From Thiothrix sp. (GTDB taxonomy: Bacteria > Pseudomonadota > Gammaproteobacteria > Thiotrichales > Thiotrichaceae), in NCBI GenBank assembly GCA_008015155.1, contig SSFA01000013.1:1-64000 (forward strand): a stretch of 64,000 nucleotides of DNA. The letters run 5' to 3'. A model generated the notes under the pieces. That model was not told the origin of the DNA, did no database searches, and was given only the letters and a program-made list of their open reading frames with translations. The position numbers and the translations under genes were made by a program. Shown piece by piece: positions 11,834 to 20,989 of the stretch (its first letter is position 1; the number at the start of each line of letters is the position of its first letter).

Positions 11834-12364
11834 CTATTGAACCGTTGCAGGTGCTGGAGCAACAGCAGCTGGTGCTACAACTTGTGGTTGAGCAACTGGG
11901 GCAGCAGGTGCTACTGGAGCAACAGGAGCAGCAGCTTGTGGCATCGGCATCATAGGCGCTTGGTAGTAAGCCATTGGACCATAAGGATAGCCAGCGTTCG
12001 ATGCGGTATTGCTGAAACCGTTGCCATTACCGTAAGTATTACCCCAACCATTGCCATTACCAGCTAAATAACCATTGGTATCCGCATCACCTTTGCCTAC
12101 CATGTCAGCATTCATATCTGACTTGCCTTTGCCTTTGAAAGTGATTTGGAATTCAACTTCACCGTCAGCATTGCCTTTGCCACTACCCCAACCATCTACA
12201 TTACCTTTGCCAGTACCCCAGCCATTGCCTGCACCATTCGTGTAAGCAGTACCGTTACCAGCAGCAGAACCGTTACCATTGCCCATTCCATTGTCGAAGA
12301 ATTCAGCAGAAGCAGCGCCTGATAAAGCGATCAAAGTAGCGAAAGCGATAGTTTGTAATTTCAT
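11834..12364 (-). CDS. Secreted Gly/Asn-rich protein, candidate sulfur globule protein
   Basis: 176 residues. A clean Sec signal peptide (about residues 1-20, ending ASA/EFF) is followed by a region built of short GNG, GNGWG and GKGNADG repeats. There is a small central segment (EVEFQITFKGKGKSDMNAD), then more GNGNGWGN repeats, a Tyr/Pro/Met patch, and an Ala-Pro-Val-rich tail. This layout (export signal, Gly/Asn/Tyr repeats, Pro-rich end) resembles the structural proteins coating periplasmic sulfur globules in Allochromatium and filamentous sulfur oxidisers. AGGGA lies 8 bases before the ATG and a strong sigma70-like promoter stands upstream, as expected for an abundant structural protein. 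No catalytic motif is visible. The alternative is another low-complexity envelope or matrix protein. Confidence 0.55.
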   Translation of the reverse strand: MKLQTIAFATLIALSGAASAEFFDNGMGNGNGSAAGNGTAYTNGAGNGWGTGKGNVDGWGSGKGNADGEVEFQITFKGKGKSDMNADMVGKGDADTNGYLAGNGNGWGNTYGNGNGFSNTASNAGYPYGPMAYYQAPMMPMPQAAAPVAPVAPAAPVAQPQVVAPAAVAPAPATVQ

Positions 12365-12414
12365 GATTTAATTCCCTAACAGAATGTCTGTTTGTTTATC
12401 TTTAAGTTGAGATA

Positions 12415-12443
12415 ATCATAATATTAGAATTTACTAATGTAAA
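12415..12443 (-). promoter_or_regulatory. Sigma70-type promoter of the Gly/Asn-rich protein gene
   Basis: On the minus strand TTTACA (12443-12438) is separated by exactly 17 bases from TATGAT (12420-12415), about 50 bases before the ATG at 12364. Both hexamers are near consensus. Confidence 0.65.
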
Positions 12444-12501
12444 GAAAAAAGCTTATAAACTACTACGACTTACCCATCAGAGATAGACTAACTCTAAATT
12501 C

Positions 12502-12561
12502 ATGCATTCTATACAATGCATTTATTGTTAATTTAGTAAAAATGCACTATATACAATGCAT
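12502..12561 (+). promoter_or_regulatory. Twin palindromic operators and promoter of hipBA
   Basis: ATGCATTCTATACAATGCAT at 12502-12521 recurs at 12542-12561 as ATGCACTATATACAATGCAT; the first has perfect 7-bp inverted arms. Start-to-start spacing is 40 bp, about four helical turns. A promoter TTGTTA (12525-12530), 17 bases, TATATA (12548-12553) places its -10 inside the second copy. Autorepression by the HipB protein is the obvious reading. Confidence 0.65.
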
Positions 12562-12835
12562 GGACTTAGAAGAATTGGGTCAAGCCCTAAAACAAGCACG
12601 TAAACAAAAGCACTGGACTCAAGCTGAATTGGGTGAGCAACTTGGCATGAGTCGTGCCACTGTGTCGGCACTTGAAAATGGTACGGTGAATGAAATTGGC
12701 ATTCGCAAAGTGATTGCTTTGTGCTCTTTATTGGGTTTAGAACTACAAGTACAAACTCGCCAAACTAAGCGCCCCACCTTACACGCCTTAGTCTCAGAAG
12801 CCGATCAGCGGAAACGCGGTAAAGGAAACTTATGA
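12560..12835 (+). CDS. hipB: HipB-like Xre-family antitoxin
   Basis: A helix-turn-helix repressor and antitoxin. WTQAELGEQLGMSRATVSAL is a textbook HTH_3 motif, followed by ENGTVNEIGIRKVIALCSLLGLELQ-type helices and a basic tail. I chose the ATG at 12560 (91 residues, MDLEEL start). An ATG at 12542 in frame would put six extra residues inside the operator. No Shine-Dalgarno is seen, and the predicted transcription start falls at or next to 12560, so the mRNA may be leaderless. The stop overlaps the hipA start by four bases (ATGA). Expected to bind and neutralise the downstream kinase and to repress its own promoter. Confidence 0.85.
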   Translation: MDLEELGQALKQARKQKHWTQAELGEQLGMSRATVSALENGTVNEIGIRKVIALCSLLGLELQVQTRQTKRPTLHALVSEADQRKRGKGNL

Positions 12836-14067
12836 GTGCACAGCAGCTAGATATTTTTGCGGGCAAAGAACGTGTAGGTGTATTAGGTCGAAGTGAATTA
12901 CAAGCTCGCACTTATTTATTTAATTATTTAGCTCAAGCTGAAGAGGCACAGGCTATCTCGCTCACGATGCCAGTTTTACCGGATCAATACCGTTTCCAGC
13001 ATGGTGTGCATCCCATCTTCCAAATGAATTTGCCGGAAGGTGAGTTACGCGAAATGCTGCGCAACAATTTTCAAAAGGTGGTGCAGCATTTTGATGATTT
13101 AAGCCTACTAGGCATTATTGGGCACTCCCAGATTGGGCGGGTACGGATTGCTGAAGCTGGTGGACAACCCCTCGAGCTACCTTTACAAAGTGTTCAGGAA
13201 CTACAAGCTTATACGGGTAGCGAAGACCTGTTCATGGATTTATTACAACGCTTTGGGCGTTACTCTGGGATTTCTGGAGTACAGCCTAAAGTCTTAGTCC
13301 GCGATGATGCAACTGTCGCAGCTGCCCTGCAGGAAGTCGAACAAATTAGTTATAAAGATTCCACCCATATTGTTAAAGCGTGGAATCCTGAACGCTTTCC
13401 ACAGTTAGCAGCTAATGAATATTTTTGTTTAAAAGCGGCACAACATGCGGGTTTAGAATTACCTGAATTTGAATTGGCTGCTCAAGGGCGCTTATTAATT
13501 GTTAAACGCTTTGATTTAGATGGCAAAGGTGGCTATCTAGGCTTTGAAGATTTCTGTGTTCTCAATGGACTAGGTACTGATGATAAGTATGTGGGTAGTT
13601 ATCAAGATATAGCCTTGCGGATTCGGCAGTTTGTCTCACCGCATCGCGTGCATGATGCGCTAGAGCAATTTTTCTTATCCCTAGCCTTGACCTGTGCAGT
13701 CCGTAATGGTGATGCGCATTTGAAGAATTTTGGTGTGATTTATGCTCACCCTGAGGCTGAAGTCAGCTTAGCTCCCGCTTACGATATTGTTTCGACCACG
13801 GCCTATATTCCTAATGACAGCCTTGCTTTATTATTTGGAACGACTAAGCAATTTCCCGCACGCACTGAGTTAATTAACTTTGCCCGCCGTTTTTGTAACC
13901 TGACTGAACGCCGTGCTAGCCAATTATTGGACTGGGTCATGCATGGTTTGCATACGGCTTTGCCAGAACTAAGCGCCTATCAAGAAGAGCATACTGATTT
14001 TGCAGTGATTGGGCAGAGAATGCAGGCGACTTGGGAACAAGGCTTAAAGGAGCTAAGAGGTGACTAA
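12832..14067 (+). CDS. hipA: HipA-like serine/threonine kinase toxin
   Basis: Type II toxin kinase. In E. coli HipA phosphorylates glutamyl-tRNA synthetase and induces persistence; the target here is unknown. The N-terminal coupling domain (residues about 1-110) leads to SGVQPK (148-153), the activation or phosphate loop. Next are KAWNPERFP and IVKRFDL around the ATP site, then the catalytic loop NGDAHLKN (Asp294, Asn299) and AYDIVS with the metal-binding Asp318. All key residues are present in 411 residues, so it looks active. AAAGGA lies upstream and the start overlaps hipB, the usual toxin-antitoxin arrangement. Confidence 0.9.
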   Translation: MSAQQLDIFAGKERVGVLGRSELQARTYLFNYLAQAEEAQAISLTMPVLPDQYRFQHGVHPIFQMNLPEGELREMLRNNFQKVVQHFDDLSLLGIIGHSQIGRVRIAEAGGQPLELPLQSVQELQAYTGSEDLFMDLLQRFGRYSGISGVQPKVLVRDDATVAAALQEVEQISYKDSTHIVKAWNPERFPQLAANEYFCLKAAQHAGLELPEFELAAQGRLLIVKRFDLDGKGGYLGFEDFCVLNGLGTDDKYVGSYQDIALRIRQFVSPHRVHDALEQFFLSLALTCAVRNGDAHLKNFGVIYAHPEAEVSLAPAYDIVSTTAYIPNDSLALLFGTTKQFPARTELINFARRFCNLTERRASQLLDWVMHGLHTALPELSAYQEEHTDFAVIGQRMQATWEQGLKELRGD

Positions 14068-14207
14068 TTCACCTTTACTTGTAAGCTTAAAAATCGCTAC
14101 ACCAACCTGCTAACACGTCTATCGCTCTACTTAATCAAGGCTGAGTCCAACACCTAGACCAGCTATACTCAGTTGATCAATAGCGAGGAATTTTTGAGGG
14201 GTTAAGT

Positions 14208-17200
14208 ATGACGACTAAGAATAATGAGCCTATCAAACCTGCTGTTGTAGACTTTTTAATACCTGCCACTACCCTACGTAGTCCAGAACTTAAGCACAAC
14301 AAACCGACGCTGCCACGTGCTTTAGACTCAACGACGCGCTCGCCACAAGGTCGCAATGTCTTCATGAGTGAAGCAGCGATCACTATTACTAAAAGCTTCG
14401 ATCTCCACCAAGGCACACGCTCGCTTGAACAATCAACCGAGTCTAGCTTTGCAACGGAAGAACTCATGGTGTTGGAAGCTCAAGACGGCAGCGTCGTTAT
14501 TATGCGCGCCGATAAGCTGCATGCCGAATTACAGCGCCTATACCCACAGGCTCTATTAGAAAATGGACAAATTGATCTTAATTTTCTGAAAGACCCCTAT
14601 GGAAAAAGCCGTGGTTTAAGCCAGTGGATTTGGTCAACCCTATCAATTCTCAAATTAAACCCCGATAGCTTTATCAGTGCTGCTCAAGAGCAAGCTTTAG
14701 ATTGGTTGGAGGAAAAACTAGGCAAGCGTTTCACTGATATGGCTTATGCCCACGCCTCTTGGGTCGGCGCTAAAGCTTTAATGCAAGCCATAGAGTCTAA
14801 ATTAGAAGGAGAGCCAGGTTTATATCGCTGGTCTGAAGCAGTGATTAAAACCGAAGCACGGGTTAAAGCTAATGACCAAGCCTTGGTGGAGGCTGCTAAG
14901 AACAAACAACCGCTGCTGATTTTTATTCATGGTACTGGCTCCAATACCATCGGCAGCTTTGGGGCTTTACGTAGTCAAGCACAAGATATTCATTGGGATC
15001 AGCTTACCCGCCCGTTTAGTCAACATATCTATGCTTTTGAACATCGAACTCTATCTGAAAGCCCCTTAGAGAACGCCCTACAACTTGCGAAAGCCTTACC
15101 TAAAGGGAGTCGCTTTTCACTCGTTACTCATTCCCGTGGGGGGTTAGTAGGCGATTTACTCTGTCTCAATGATTTCGATCCCAATTTAATTAAGTATTAT
15201 CAGCGTCGCCCAGCTAACCACCAAAGTGAGTTAGAAACTGAAGAACAGCGCAAGATTCGTGAATTAGTACTGGCTGAAGAACAGCAGCAACTCAGTGAAT
15301 TACGCGCCTTACTTTTAGAAAAACAGTTTCAAATTGAGCGCTATGTGCGCGTCGCTTGCCCTGCAGGTGGCACGACTCTGATGGCTGATAATATAGATCT
15401 GTTTCTATCTGGACTATTATCTCTGTTGAGCTTTGGCGCTAGCTTGCTTCCAGTGGTCGGTGCCGTAAGCGCTTCGGTACTGAATGCCTTCCGCCGAGTC
15501 GTCTTAGAAATCGCCGCCAAGCGCATCGACCCACGCTTTATCCCGGGGCTAGAGGCCATGTTGCCGGATTCACCACTGACAGGCTTTTTAGCAACCGCTA
15601 CGCGCTCGGATAAAATTCAGGTAGTAGCGATTACTGGGAATACGGATACGCATGAAGCGAGTATTCTCAAACGCATCGCGATTATTTTTACTGACTGGGT
15701 ACTGTTTGGGAAAATTGATAATGATTTTGTAGTCGATACTCAATCCATGCGTGCGGGTCTCGCTAAGCGTAATCCAACTCACGAATTCTATACTCAAGGT
15801 GCACAGGTCAGTCATCTGCATTATTTTAAGCGTCCTGATACCCTACATGCCTTATACAATTGGCTAAATCATGACAACCCTAGTCAGCTCGCTGGTTTTA
15901 GCCGCATTCCTACGGATTGTGATCTCAAGCTTGATAGCATGAAGTCGCTGCAAGTAGCTACGCCCCGTTCTGCTAGCGCGCCCACACGCCGCAAGGATGC
16001 GCCCATTGTCTTTTATTTGCCGGGCATGATGGGTTCGCATTTAAGTGTCCGCCCAGCGGGTCAAAATATCGGTGATCGTATTTGGTTCGATCCTTTTGAT
16101 TTGTCAGCCGGTGGGATTTATAGCCTGAAAATGGGTATGCCGAATATCTATGCAGACGGCTTATTCGAAGCTTATTACGGCGAATTACAGCAATACTTAG
16201 CAGCCGATTATGAAGTGATCCCTTTCGCTTATGATTGGCGCCTAAGCCTCGATACCTTAGCTAAACAGCTAGCTGACTTTATCGAAGAGAAGCTGCGCCT
16301 ACTAGACAATGCCCAACAACAGCGCCCTATTAATATTCTCGCCCATAGTATGGGTGGCTTAGTGATGCGGATGCTAATTGCTAGCCCAAAACTGAACAAG
16401 CTTTGGGACAAGATAGTCAGCCGTCCGAATAGTCATTTTATTATGCTCGGCACACCGAATCAGGGTTCCTATGCAGCTGTTGAAAGCTTATTGGGTAAAA
16501 GCCAAGGTCTACGCTATTTAGCGAGTTTAGACTTTCACCATAATCTTCAAGAAGTACTCGATGTAGTGGGTGAATATGATAGCGTTTTGCAACTCTTGCC
16601 GAAGGATCCAACTAGCACCCTCGATTATTTTAAAGCAGACACTTGGGTTCAGTTACGCAGCCTTAATCGAGACCGTTGGTTTGGTAGTGCTCAAGCTCTC
16701 GGGGCTTTGCCAACTCAAGCCAGCCTCAATAAAGCTAAAAAAATACTAGAACGCCTTCAAGTGCCTATTCCAGCTGCTGAGCGGGTTGCTTATGTGTTTG
16801 GTAGCGATCAACATACTCCGCTCAATCTTGAGCTAGCTAATCATAAGCTTAGCCTCAAAGGTACGAGTGAAGGCGATGGCTCAGTCACTTGGGACGCTGG
16901 GCGCTTACCCGAATTAAGCGATGATCAATATTGGTATATGCCGGTTAGTCATGCTCATTTGACGAATTCCCCTAAATACTTTGCCGCCATTGCAGAGCTA
17001 CTCCAAACCGGCAGCAGCACTCAATTAGAGCGCAATCCGCCGCGCCAACGGGGCCGTATTAATCGTGATTATACTTATGAGGCAGGCCCGGTTTTACACG
17101 CGAGTGCAGAAGAAGTTGCTTTAGCTTTCTTTGGTGGACGCCCTCGACGCGAACCTGTCGAAGATCATAGCCAAGCCTTAAAAGTTGCGGTGCGCGCGAT

Positions 17201-20156
17201 GGATTTACGCTTTGTACAGCAACCTATCATTTGCGGTCATTATCAAGCCGACTCTATTGCTAGCGCTGAGCGCATGATTGATAAGCATCTGGTAGGTGGG
17301 GCTTTAAGTCAGCGTGAACGCCTAGGCATTTATGCGGGGCCAGTCAGCACGAGTACGATTATTCTCCGTCCTCGTAGTAATAACGATTTCAAGCGGAATA
17401 TTTGCCGAGGCGCTATTATTGTTGGCTTAGGTGAGTGGAATCTGATCACTGCGCAAAAGATTAGCGATACAGTGCGTGATGGGGTCTTAAATTACCTACT
17501 TACTTTGCCACCCAACCCCAATATTGAAAAAGACACACTCGAAACCCTTGGCGTCAACAGCCTATTAATTGGTTATAACTCGACTACGCATATTACCGTT
17601 GAAGCCTCGATTGAGGCGATTGTGCGTGGGATTTGCGCAGCCAACCAGCAATATCGCTATAACTGCGAAGAGCAGCCAAAACGGGCGATTACCCGCCTCG
17701 ATTTTATTGAATTCTATTTAGATACCGCGATCACTGCTGCTTATATTGTGCGCGAATTACCGAAGCGCTTAGAAACTGAATTAGCACGGCTTGAAGCACG
17801 TTTAGAGCCAGCGCATGAACTGATTGTGCCGCGCTATCAAGGGATGCGCCATCGCTTAAGTGAACGCACTATGGGTGGCGGCTATTGGCCACGCTTAATG
17901 GTCACGAATGCACAAGAAAAAACTCAGTACACTAAAGAGAACAATCAACCAGCTGAATTACTTAAATATATTTATCTGTCTGAACGGGCGCGCGCTGAGA
18001 CTGTCATGCAACAGCGGCAACCCGGTTTAATTGAAGCCCTGATTCGCGACGCGATTGTCAGCAGTGTTTACAAACCGGATATAAGCCGCACCTTATTTCA
18101 ATTGATGATACCGTTTGATTTCAAATCAGCAGCCCGCCAAACCAGTCGCTTATTGCTGATTTTGGATGAATATACCGCTAATTTGCCTTGGGAAATGCTA
18201 CAAGCTGATGAAGAGCCTTTAGCCTTACAAGTACAAATGGTCAGGCAATTTAGCTCCTTGAGTTTTCGGCGACGGGTCACAACAACCATCAGTAAAACCG
18301 CTTGTGTGATTGCGAATCCCTCCACGAACCAATTTTATCGCTACTACCCAAGTTACGACCCTGCTCCAGAAGTTAAAGACAGCGATAAAAGCCTAGCTAA
18401 TTTAGAAGGCGCAACCCGTGAAGGCTTAATCGTTGCTGATTTATTAGAGCAAAATGGCTACGCGGTGGAGCGCTGTATGCCTGCGGCAGCTGAAGATTTA
18501 GCAATGCAAACGGCCTTAGATGTTTTCAATACGCTTTTCAAAAAACCCTACCGTATTCTCATGATTGCAGCTCACGGTGAAGTGGGTTTAGAGGGACGAG
18601 ACGGTAAAGAACGTACCGGTGTCATTTTATCCGATGGCAGTTTACTCACCGCGGCAGAAATCAGCCAGATGGAGGAAATTCCTGATTTAGTCTTTCTAAA
18701 TTGCTGTCATCTAGGCGATATGTCAGCTTCCAAACGGCCTCCAGCTAAGCGAGCACCGAGTTATAATAAATTGGCCTATAGCCTAGCGCGTGAACTGATT
18801 GAAATGGGGGTACGCTGTGTAATTGCGGCAGGTTGGGCTGTAGATGATGCCGCTGCTTGTACCTTCTCCAAAACCTTTTTTGAAGGCTTTATTGAAAAGA
18901 ATCAGCCTTTTGGGGAAGCAGTGCATAAAGCACGCCAACAAACCCGTTTGCTGCATGAAGACTTAAATACTTGGGGCGCTTATCAAGCTTATGGTGACCC
19001 AAGCTTTGTATTAGACCCCTTAAATGATAAAAAACGCTCGTCCCCTTGTCATCAACAAGTATCTGATTATGAATTACAAGACTATTTGACCAGTATCGCT
19101 GTCGATCTGCATCAAAAAGCACGTAGTTATGATTTCGAAATTTTGAAACAGGAACTAGAGCAAATTGCCACTCATTTAAGTAATCCCAACTGGCTAAAAG
19201 CACCCGAAATTCAATACCAGTTAGCTGGCTTGTACGGAAACATGTTACCGCAAGGTTTTGAGGCTGCACGCAATGCTTATCAAATAGCGATTGCAGAAGA
19301 GGATAGAAATGGCAAAGTACCCATTACTGCGCTCGAATTATTAGCCAATTTAGAAGCCCGCCAAGCAGAAACCCTTGCTTTGGAGGCAGCTACAATGCAG
19401 ATCGATGCGCCGGAGCGTGCTGACTTATTTAAACAAGCTAAAGATCTGGCAGACACAGCGATTGAGCGTTTAGAGGGTCTGCTAAAAATTACTAAATATG
19501 TACAAACTGCCGCGACAATTAATACTCCCATCAGTTTAAATAGCAATGCTGAACGTTGTGCTTTATTGGGTGGAGCTTATAAGCGTTTGGCTATCCTTCT
19601 ACTTCAAGAAAATCCGAACCACTGGGCGTCCATTGAGCCAGTGTTACGCCAAAGTTTGGCAGCTTATAGACGGGGAGAGACTCGAGAATTAGGCGCAAGC
19701 CTTAAAGCCTATCCCCTGATTAACCGCTTGCAACTAAGCGCTATTCTGCAAGGCTTTACCAAGAAAACTGCAACAGCGACGGCATTTCAGGATGAGGACT
19801 ATTCAGAACTATTGGATCAAGCTCATAACACGGTACGTACCCAATTTGTCGAATCGAACGAATTTTTCGATGCGGTAATGAGCGCTGATATTGAAATAAC
19901 GCGGCTTTTACTAGACCAGCCTTCATCAGAAACGAAACTTGCAGAGGAGTTTATTCAACTATACAAAGAAATCACTCAAGAAGTACCCAGTACCCTTAGG
20001 ATTTTCAATTCCGTAGTACAACAGCTGAAAAACTTAGCACAACTATTAAAGCTTGCAGGTGAGCAGTTCGAAAACAGCGACCCTGCTCTGGCTAGCCGCT
20101 ATGCAAAGAAAGCTAAAATTTTGGCCGAAATTGCTGCTGGTTTAGAAAAACTCTAA
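14208..20156 (+). CDS. Giant protein: two alpha/beta-hydrolase domains plus CHAT caspase-like protease and helical C-terminus
   Basis: 1982 residues. Domain 1 (about 215-560) is an alpha/beta hydrolase with oxyanion segment HGTGS near 241 and nucleophile motif THSRGG (Ser309). Domain 2 (about 600-930) is LCAT-like: PGMMGS at 605-610, HSMGG with Ser714, LGTPNQG near 747, GDGS with Asp890, and histidines 915 and 917. Residues about 1000-1380 form an uncharacterised region that includes AIIVGLGEWN. A CHAT peptidase follows (about 1390-1660), with AAHGE (His1456) and LNCCHLG (Cys1499-Cys1500, the second aligning with the CHAT nucleophile), then WGAYQAYGDP. The tail of about 320 residues is helical and TPR-like. 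No signal peptide, so cytoplasmic. TGAGGGG precedes the ATG. Its stop overlaps that of cmoM by four bases. Function unknown; a defence or programmed-death effector is one possibility. Confidence 0.8.
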   Translation: MTTKNNEPIKPAVVDFLIPATTLRSPELKHNKPTLPRALDSTTRSPQGRNVFMSEAAITITKSFDLHQGTRSLEQSTESSFATEELMVLEAQDGSVVIMRADKLHAELQRLYPQALLENGQIDLNFLKDPYGKSRGLSQWIWSTLSILKLNPDSFISAAQEQALDWLEEKLGKRFTDMAYAHASWVGAKALMQAIESKLEGEPGLYRWSEAVIKTEARVKANDQALVEAAKNKQPLLIFIHGTGSNTIGSFGALRSQAQDIHWDQLTRPFSQHIYAFEHRTLSESPLENALQLAKALPKGSRFSLVTHSRGGLVGDLLCLNDFDPNLIKYYQRRPANHQSELETEEQRKIRELVLAEEQQQLSELRALLLEKQFQIERYVRVACPAGGTTLMADNIDLFLSGLLSLLSFGASLLPVVGAVSASVLNAFRRVVLEIAAKRIDPRFIPGLEAMLPDSPLTGFLATATRSDKIQVVAITGNTDTHEASILKRIAIIFTDWVLFGKIDNDFVVDTQSMRAGLAKRNPTHEFYTQGAQVSHLHYFKRPDTLHALYNWLNHDNPSQLAGFSRIPTDCDLKLDSMKSLQVATPRSASAPTRRKDAPIVFYLPGMMGSHLSVRPAGQNIGDRIWFDPFDLSAGGIYSLKMGMPNIYADGLFEAYYGELQQYLAADYEVIPFAYDWRLSLDTLAKQLADFIEEKLRLLDNAQQQRPINILAHSMGGLVMRMLIASPKLNKLWDKIVSRPNSHFIMLGTPNQGSYAAVESLLGKSQGLRYLASLDFHHNLQEVLDVVGEYDSVLQLLPKDPTSTLDYFKADTWVQLRSLNRDRWFGSAQALGALPTQASLNKAKKILERLQVPIPAAERVAYVFGSDQHTPLNLELANHKLSLKGTSEGDGSVTWDAGRLPELSDDQYWYMPVSHAHLTNSPKYFAAIAELLQTGSSTQLERNPPRQRGRINRDYTYEAGPVLHASAEEVALAFFGGRPRREPVEDHSQALKVAVRAMDLRFVQQPIICGHYQADSIASAERMIDKHLVGGALSQRERLGIYAGPVSTSTIILRPRSNNDFKRNICRGAIIVGLGEWNLITAQKISDTVRDGVLNYLLTLPPNPNIEKDTLETLGVNSLLIGYNSTTHITVEASIEAIVRGICAANQQYRYNCEEQPKRAITRLDFIEFYLDTAITAAYIVRELPKRLETELARLEARLEPAHELIVPRYQGMRHRLSERTMGGGYWPRLMVTNAQEKTQYTKENNQPAELLKYIYLSERARAETVMQQRQPGLIEALIRDAIVSSVYKPDISRTLFQLMIPFDFKSAARQTSRLLLILDEYTANLPWEMLQADEEPLALQVQMVRQFSSLSFRRRVTTTISKTACVIANPSTNQFYRYYPSYDPAPEVKDSDKSLANLEGATREGLIVADLLEQNGYAVERCMPAAAEDLAMQTALDVFNTLFKKPYRILMIAAHGEVGLEGRDGKERTGVILSDGSLLTAAEISQMEEIPDLVFLNCCHLGDMSASKRPPAKRAPSYNKLAYSLARELIEMGVRCVIAAGWAVDDAAACTFSKTFFEGFIEKNQPFGEAVHKARQQTRLLHEDLNTWGAYQAYGDPSFVLDPLNDKKRSSPCHQQVSDYELQDYLTSIAVDLHQKARSYDFEILKQELEQIATHLSNPNWLKAPEIQYQLAGLYGNMLPQGFEAARNAYQIAIAEEDRNGKVPITALELLANLEARQAETLALEAATMQIDAPERADLFKQAKDLADTAIERLEGLLKITKYVQTAATINTPISLNSNAERCALLGGAYKRLAILLLQENPNHWASIEPVLRQSLAAYRRGETRELGASLKAYPLINRLQLSAILQGFTKKTATATAFQDEDYSELLDQAHNTVRTQFVESNEFFDAVMSADIEITRLLLDQPSSETKLAEEFIQLYKEITQEVPSTLRIFNSVVQQLKNLAQLLKLAGEQFENSDPALASRYAKKAKILAEIAAGLEKL

Positions 20157-20929
20157 GCTTGTTTACGGCAAAAAAAGTGCTGATAGCGTGCTAAGGAACG
20201 CCAAGGTTCGCGCTGTGAATAATGGCGTTCTAAGCTCAATAGTTCATCTAAAGGCATACGCTTACGAATATCCACATAGGCATAATCATAAAAACAGCGC
20301 ACACCTGACCAAGTGATCAGCTCTAAGTTTAAATCAGGCAGCCAAGCCAACACCGTTTCCGGTGGCAAGGGTGAAATAGGTGCTAAACCTTCATGACCAT
20401 CACTAGCAATCCGCTGCTCACGCAGTGCTTTAAAATTCCCACCGAGTAGATAACGCATTTCGCGGGCATATTGATTGAAGAACATTAAGGACAACCAACC
20501 TTGCGGCTTTAATAAGCTCAACAACTGTTCTAAGGTTTCGCGGGGTTCAGCTAACCATTCTAAAACTGCATGTAAAACAATACCATCAAAGCGTTCTGTT
20601 GCACCTTCGTCAACAAGTCTTTGAATATCTACATTTTGTAATTGAATAGCCTCCGTTTGTCCGGCAGCTATAATATTTTGATGAGCCTCTACTAGCATTT
20701 CAGCAGAGGGTTCAGCTAAAAGTACGGAATGACCTTGGGTGGCTAACCAAATGGACATTTGTCCTAAGCCTCCACCAGCGTCCAAGATAAACTGAGATTG
20801 AGTATTTAAGTGCTGTTGGCATAAGTCATCTTGCACAATATGAAGGCGGATTTTACCCCGCGGATCGTCACCATAAATTTTTTTCTGAAAACTGTGCGTT
20901 AAGCCGTCAAATACACGATCTTTTTTCAT
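20153..20929 (-). CDS. cmoM: tRNA 5-carboxymethoxyuridine methyltransferase
   Basis: SAM-dependent enzyme that methylates cmo5U34 to mcmo5U34 in certain tRNAs (formerly SmtA). The N-terminus (DRVFDGLTHSFQKKIYG) aligns well with E. coli CmoM. The SAM motif is LDAGGGLGQMSIWLA, followed by HAVLEWLAEPRETL and SLMFFNQYAREM, and near the end GVRCFYDY. 258 residues. I chose the ATG at 20929 because it gives the same N-terminal length as E. coli; a TTG three codons upstream is possible. It is convergent with the CHAT gene. Confidence 0.88.
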   Translation of the reverse strand: MKKDRVFDGLTHSFQKKIYGDDPRGKIRLHIVQDDLCQQHLNTQSQFILDAGGGLGQMSIWLATQGHSVLLAEPSAEMLVEAHQNIIAAGQTEAIQLQNVDIQRLVDEGATERFDGIVLHAVLEWLAEPRETLEQLLSLLKPQGWLSLMFFNQYAREMRYLLGGNFKALREQRIASDGHEGLAPISPLPPETVLAWLPDLNLELITWSGVRCFYDYAYVDIRKRMPLDELLSLERHYSQREPWRSLARYQHFFCRKQA

Positions 20930-20989
20930 ATCTTGCAAGCTTCTAGTTGAATAGATGAGAGTAGGAATTTAAAGTGAGCAATTTAGCCT

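Noticed and set aside
11792..12067. Trp/Ser/Arg-rich plus-strand open frame
   Set aside because: Antisense to the Gly/Asn-repeat gene; its odd composition only mirrors the repeats.
11980..12290. Short tandem repeats that could suggest a CRISPR or satellite array
   Set aside because: The repeats are codon-level GGN/AAY repeats of a signal-peptide protein, irregular in unit length and without spacers.
18889..19269. 126-codon minus-strand open frame
   Set aside because: Inside the CHAT-protein gene, which has continuous domain homology on the plus strand.
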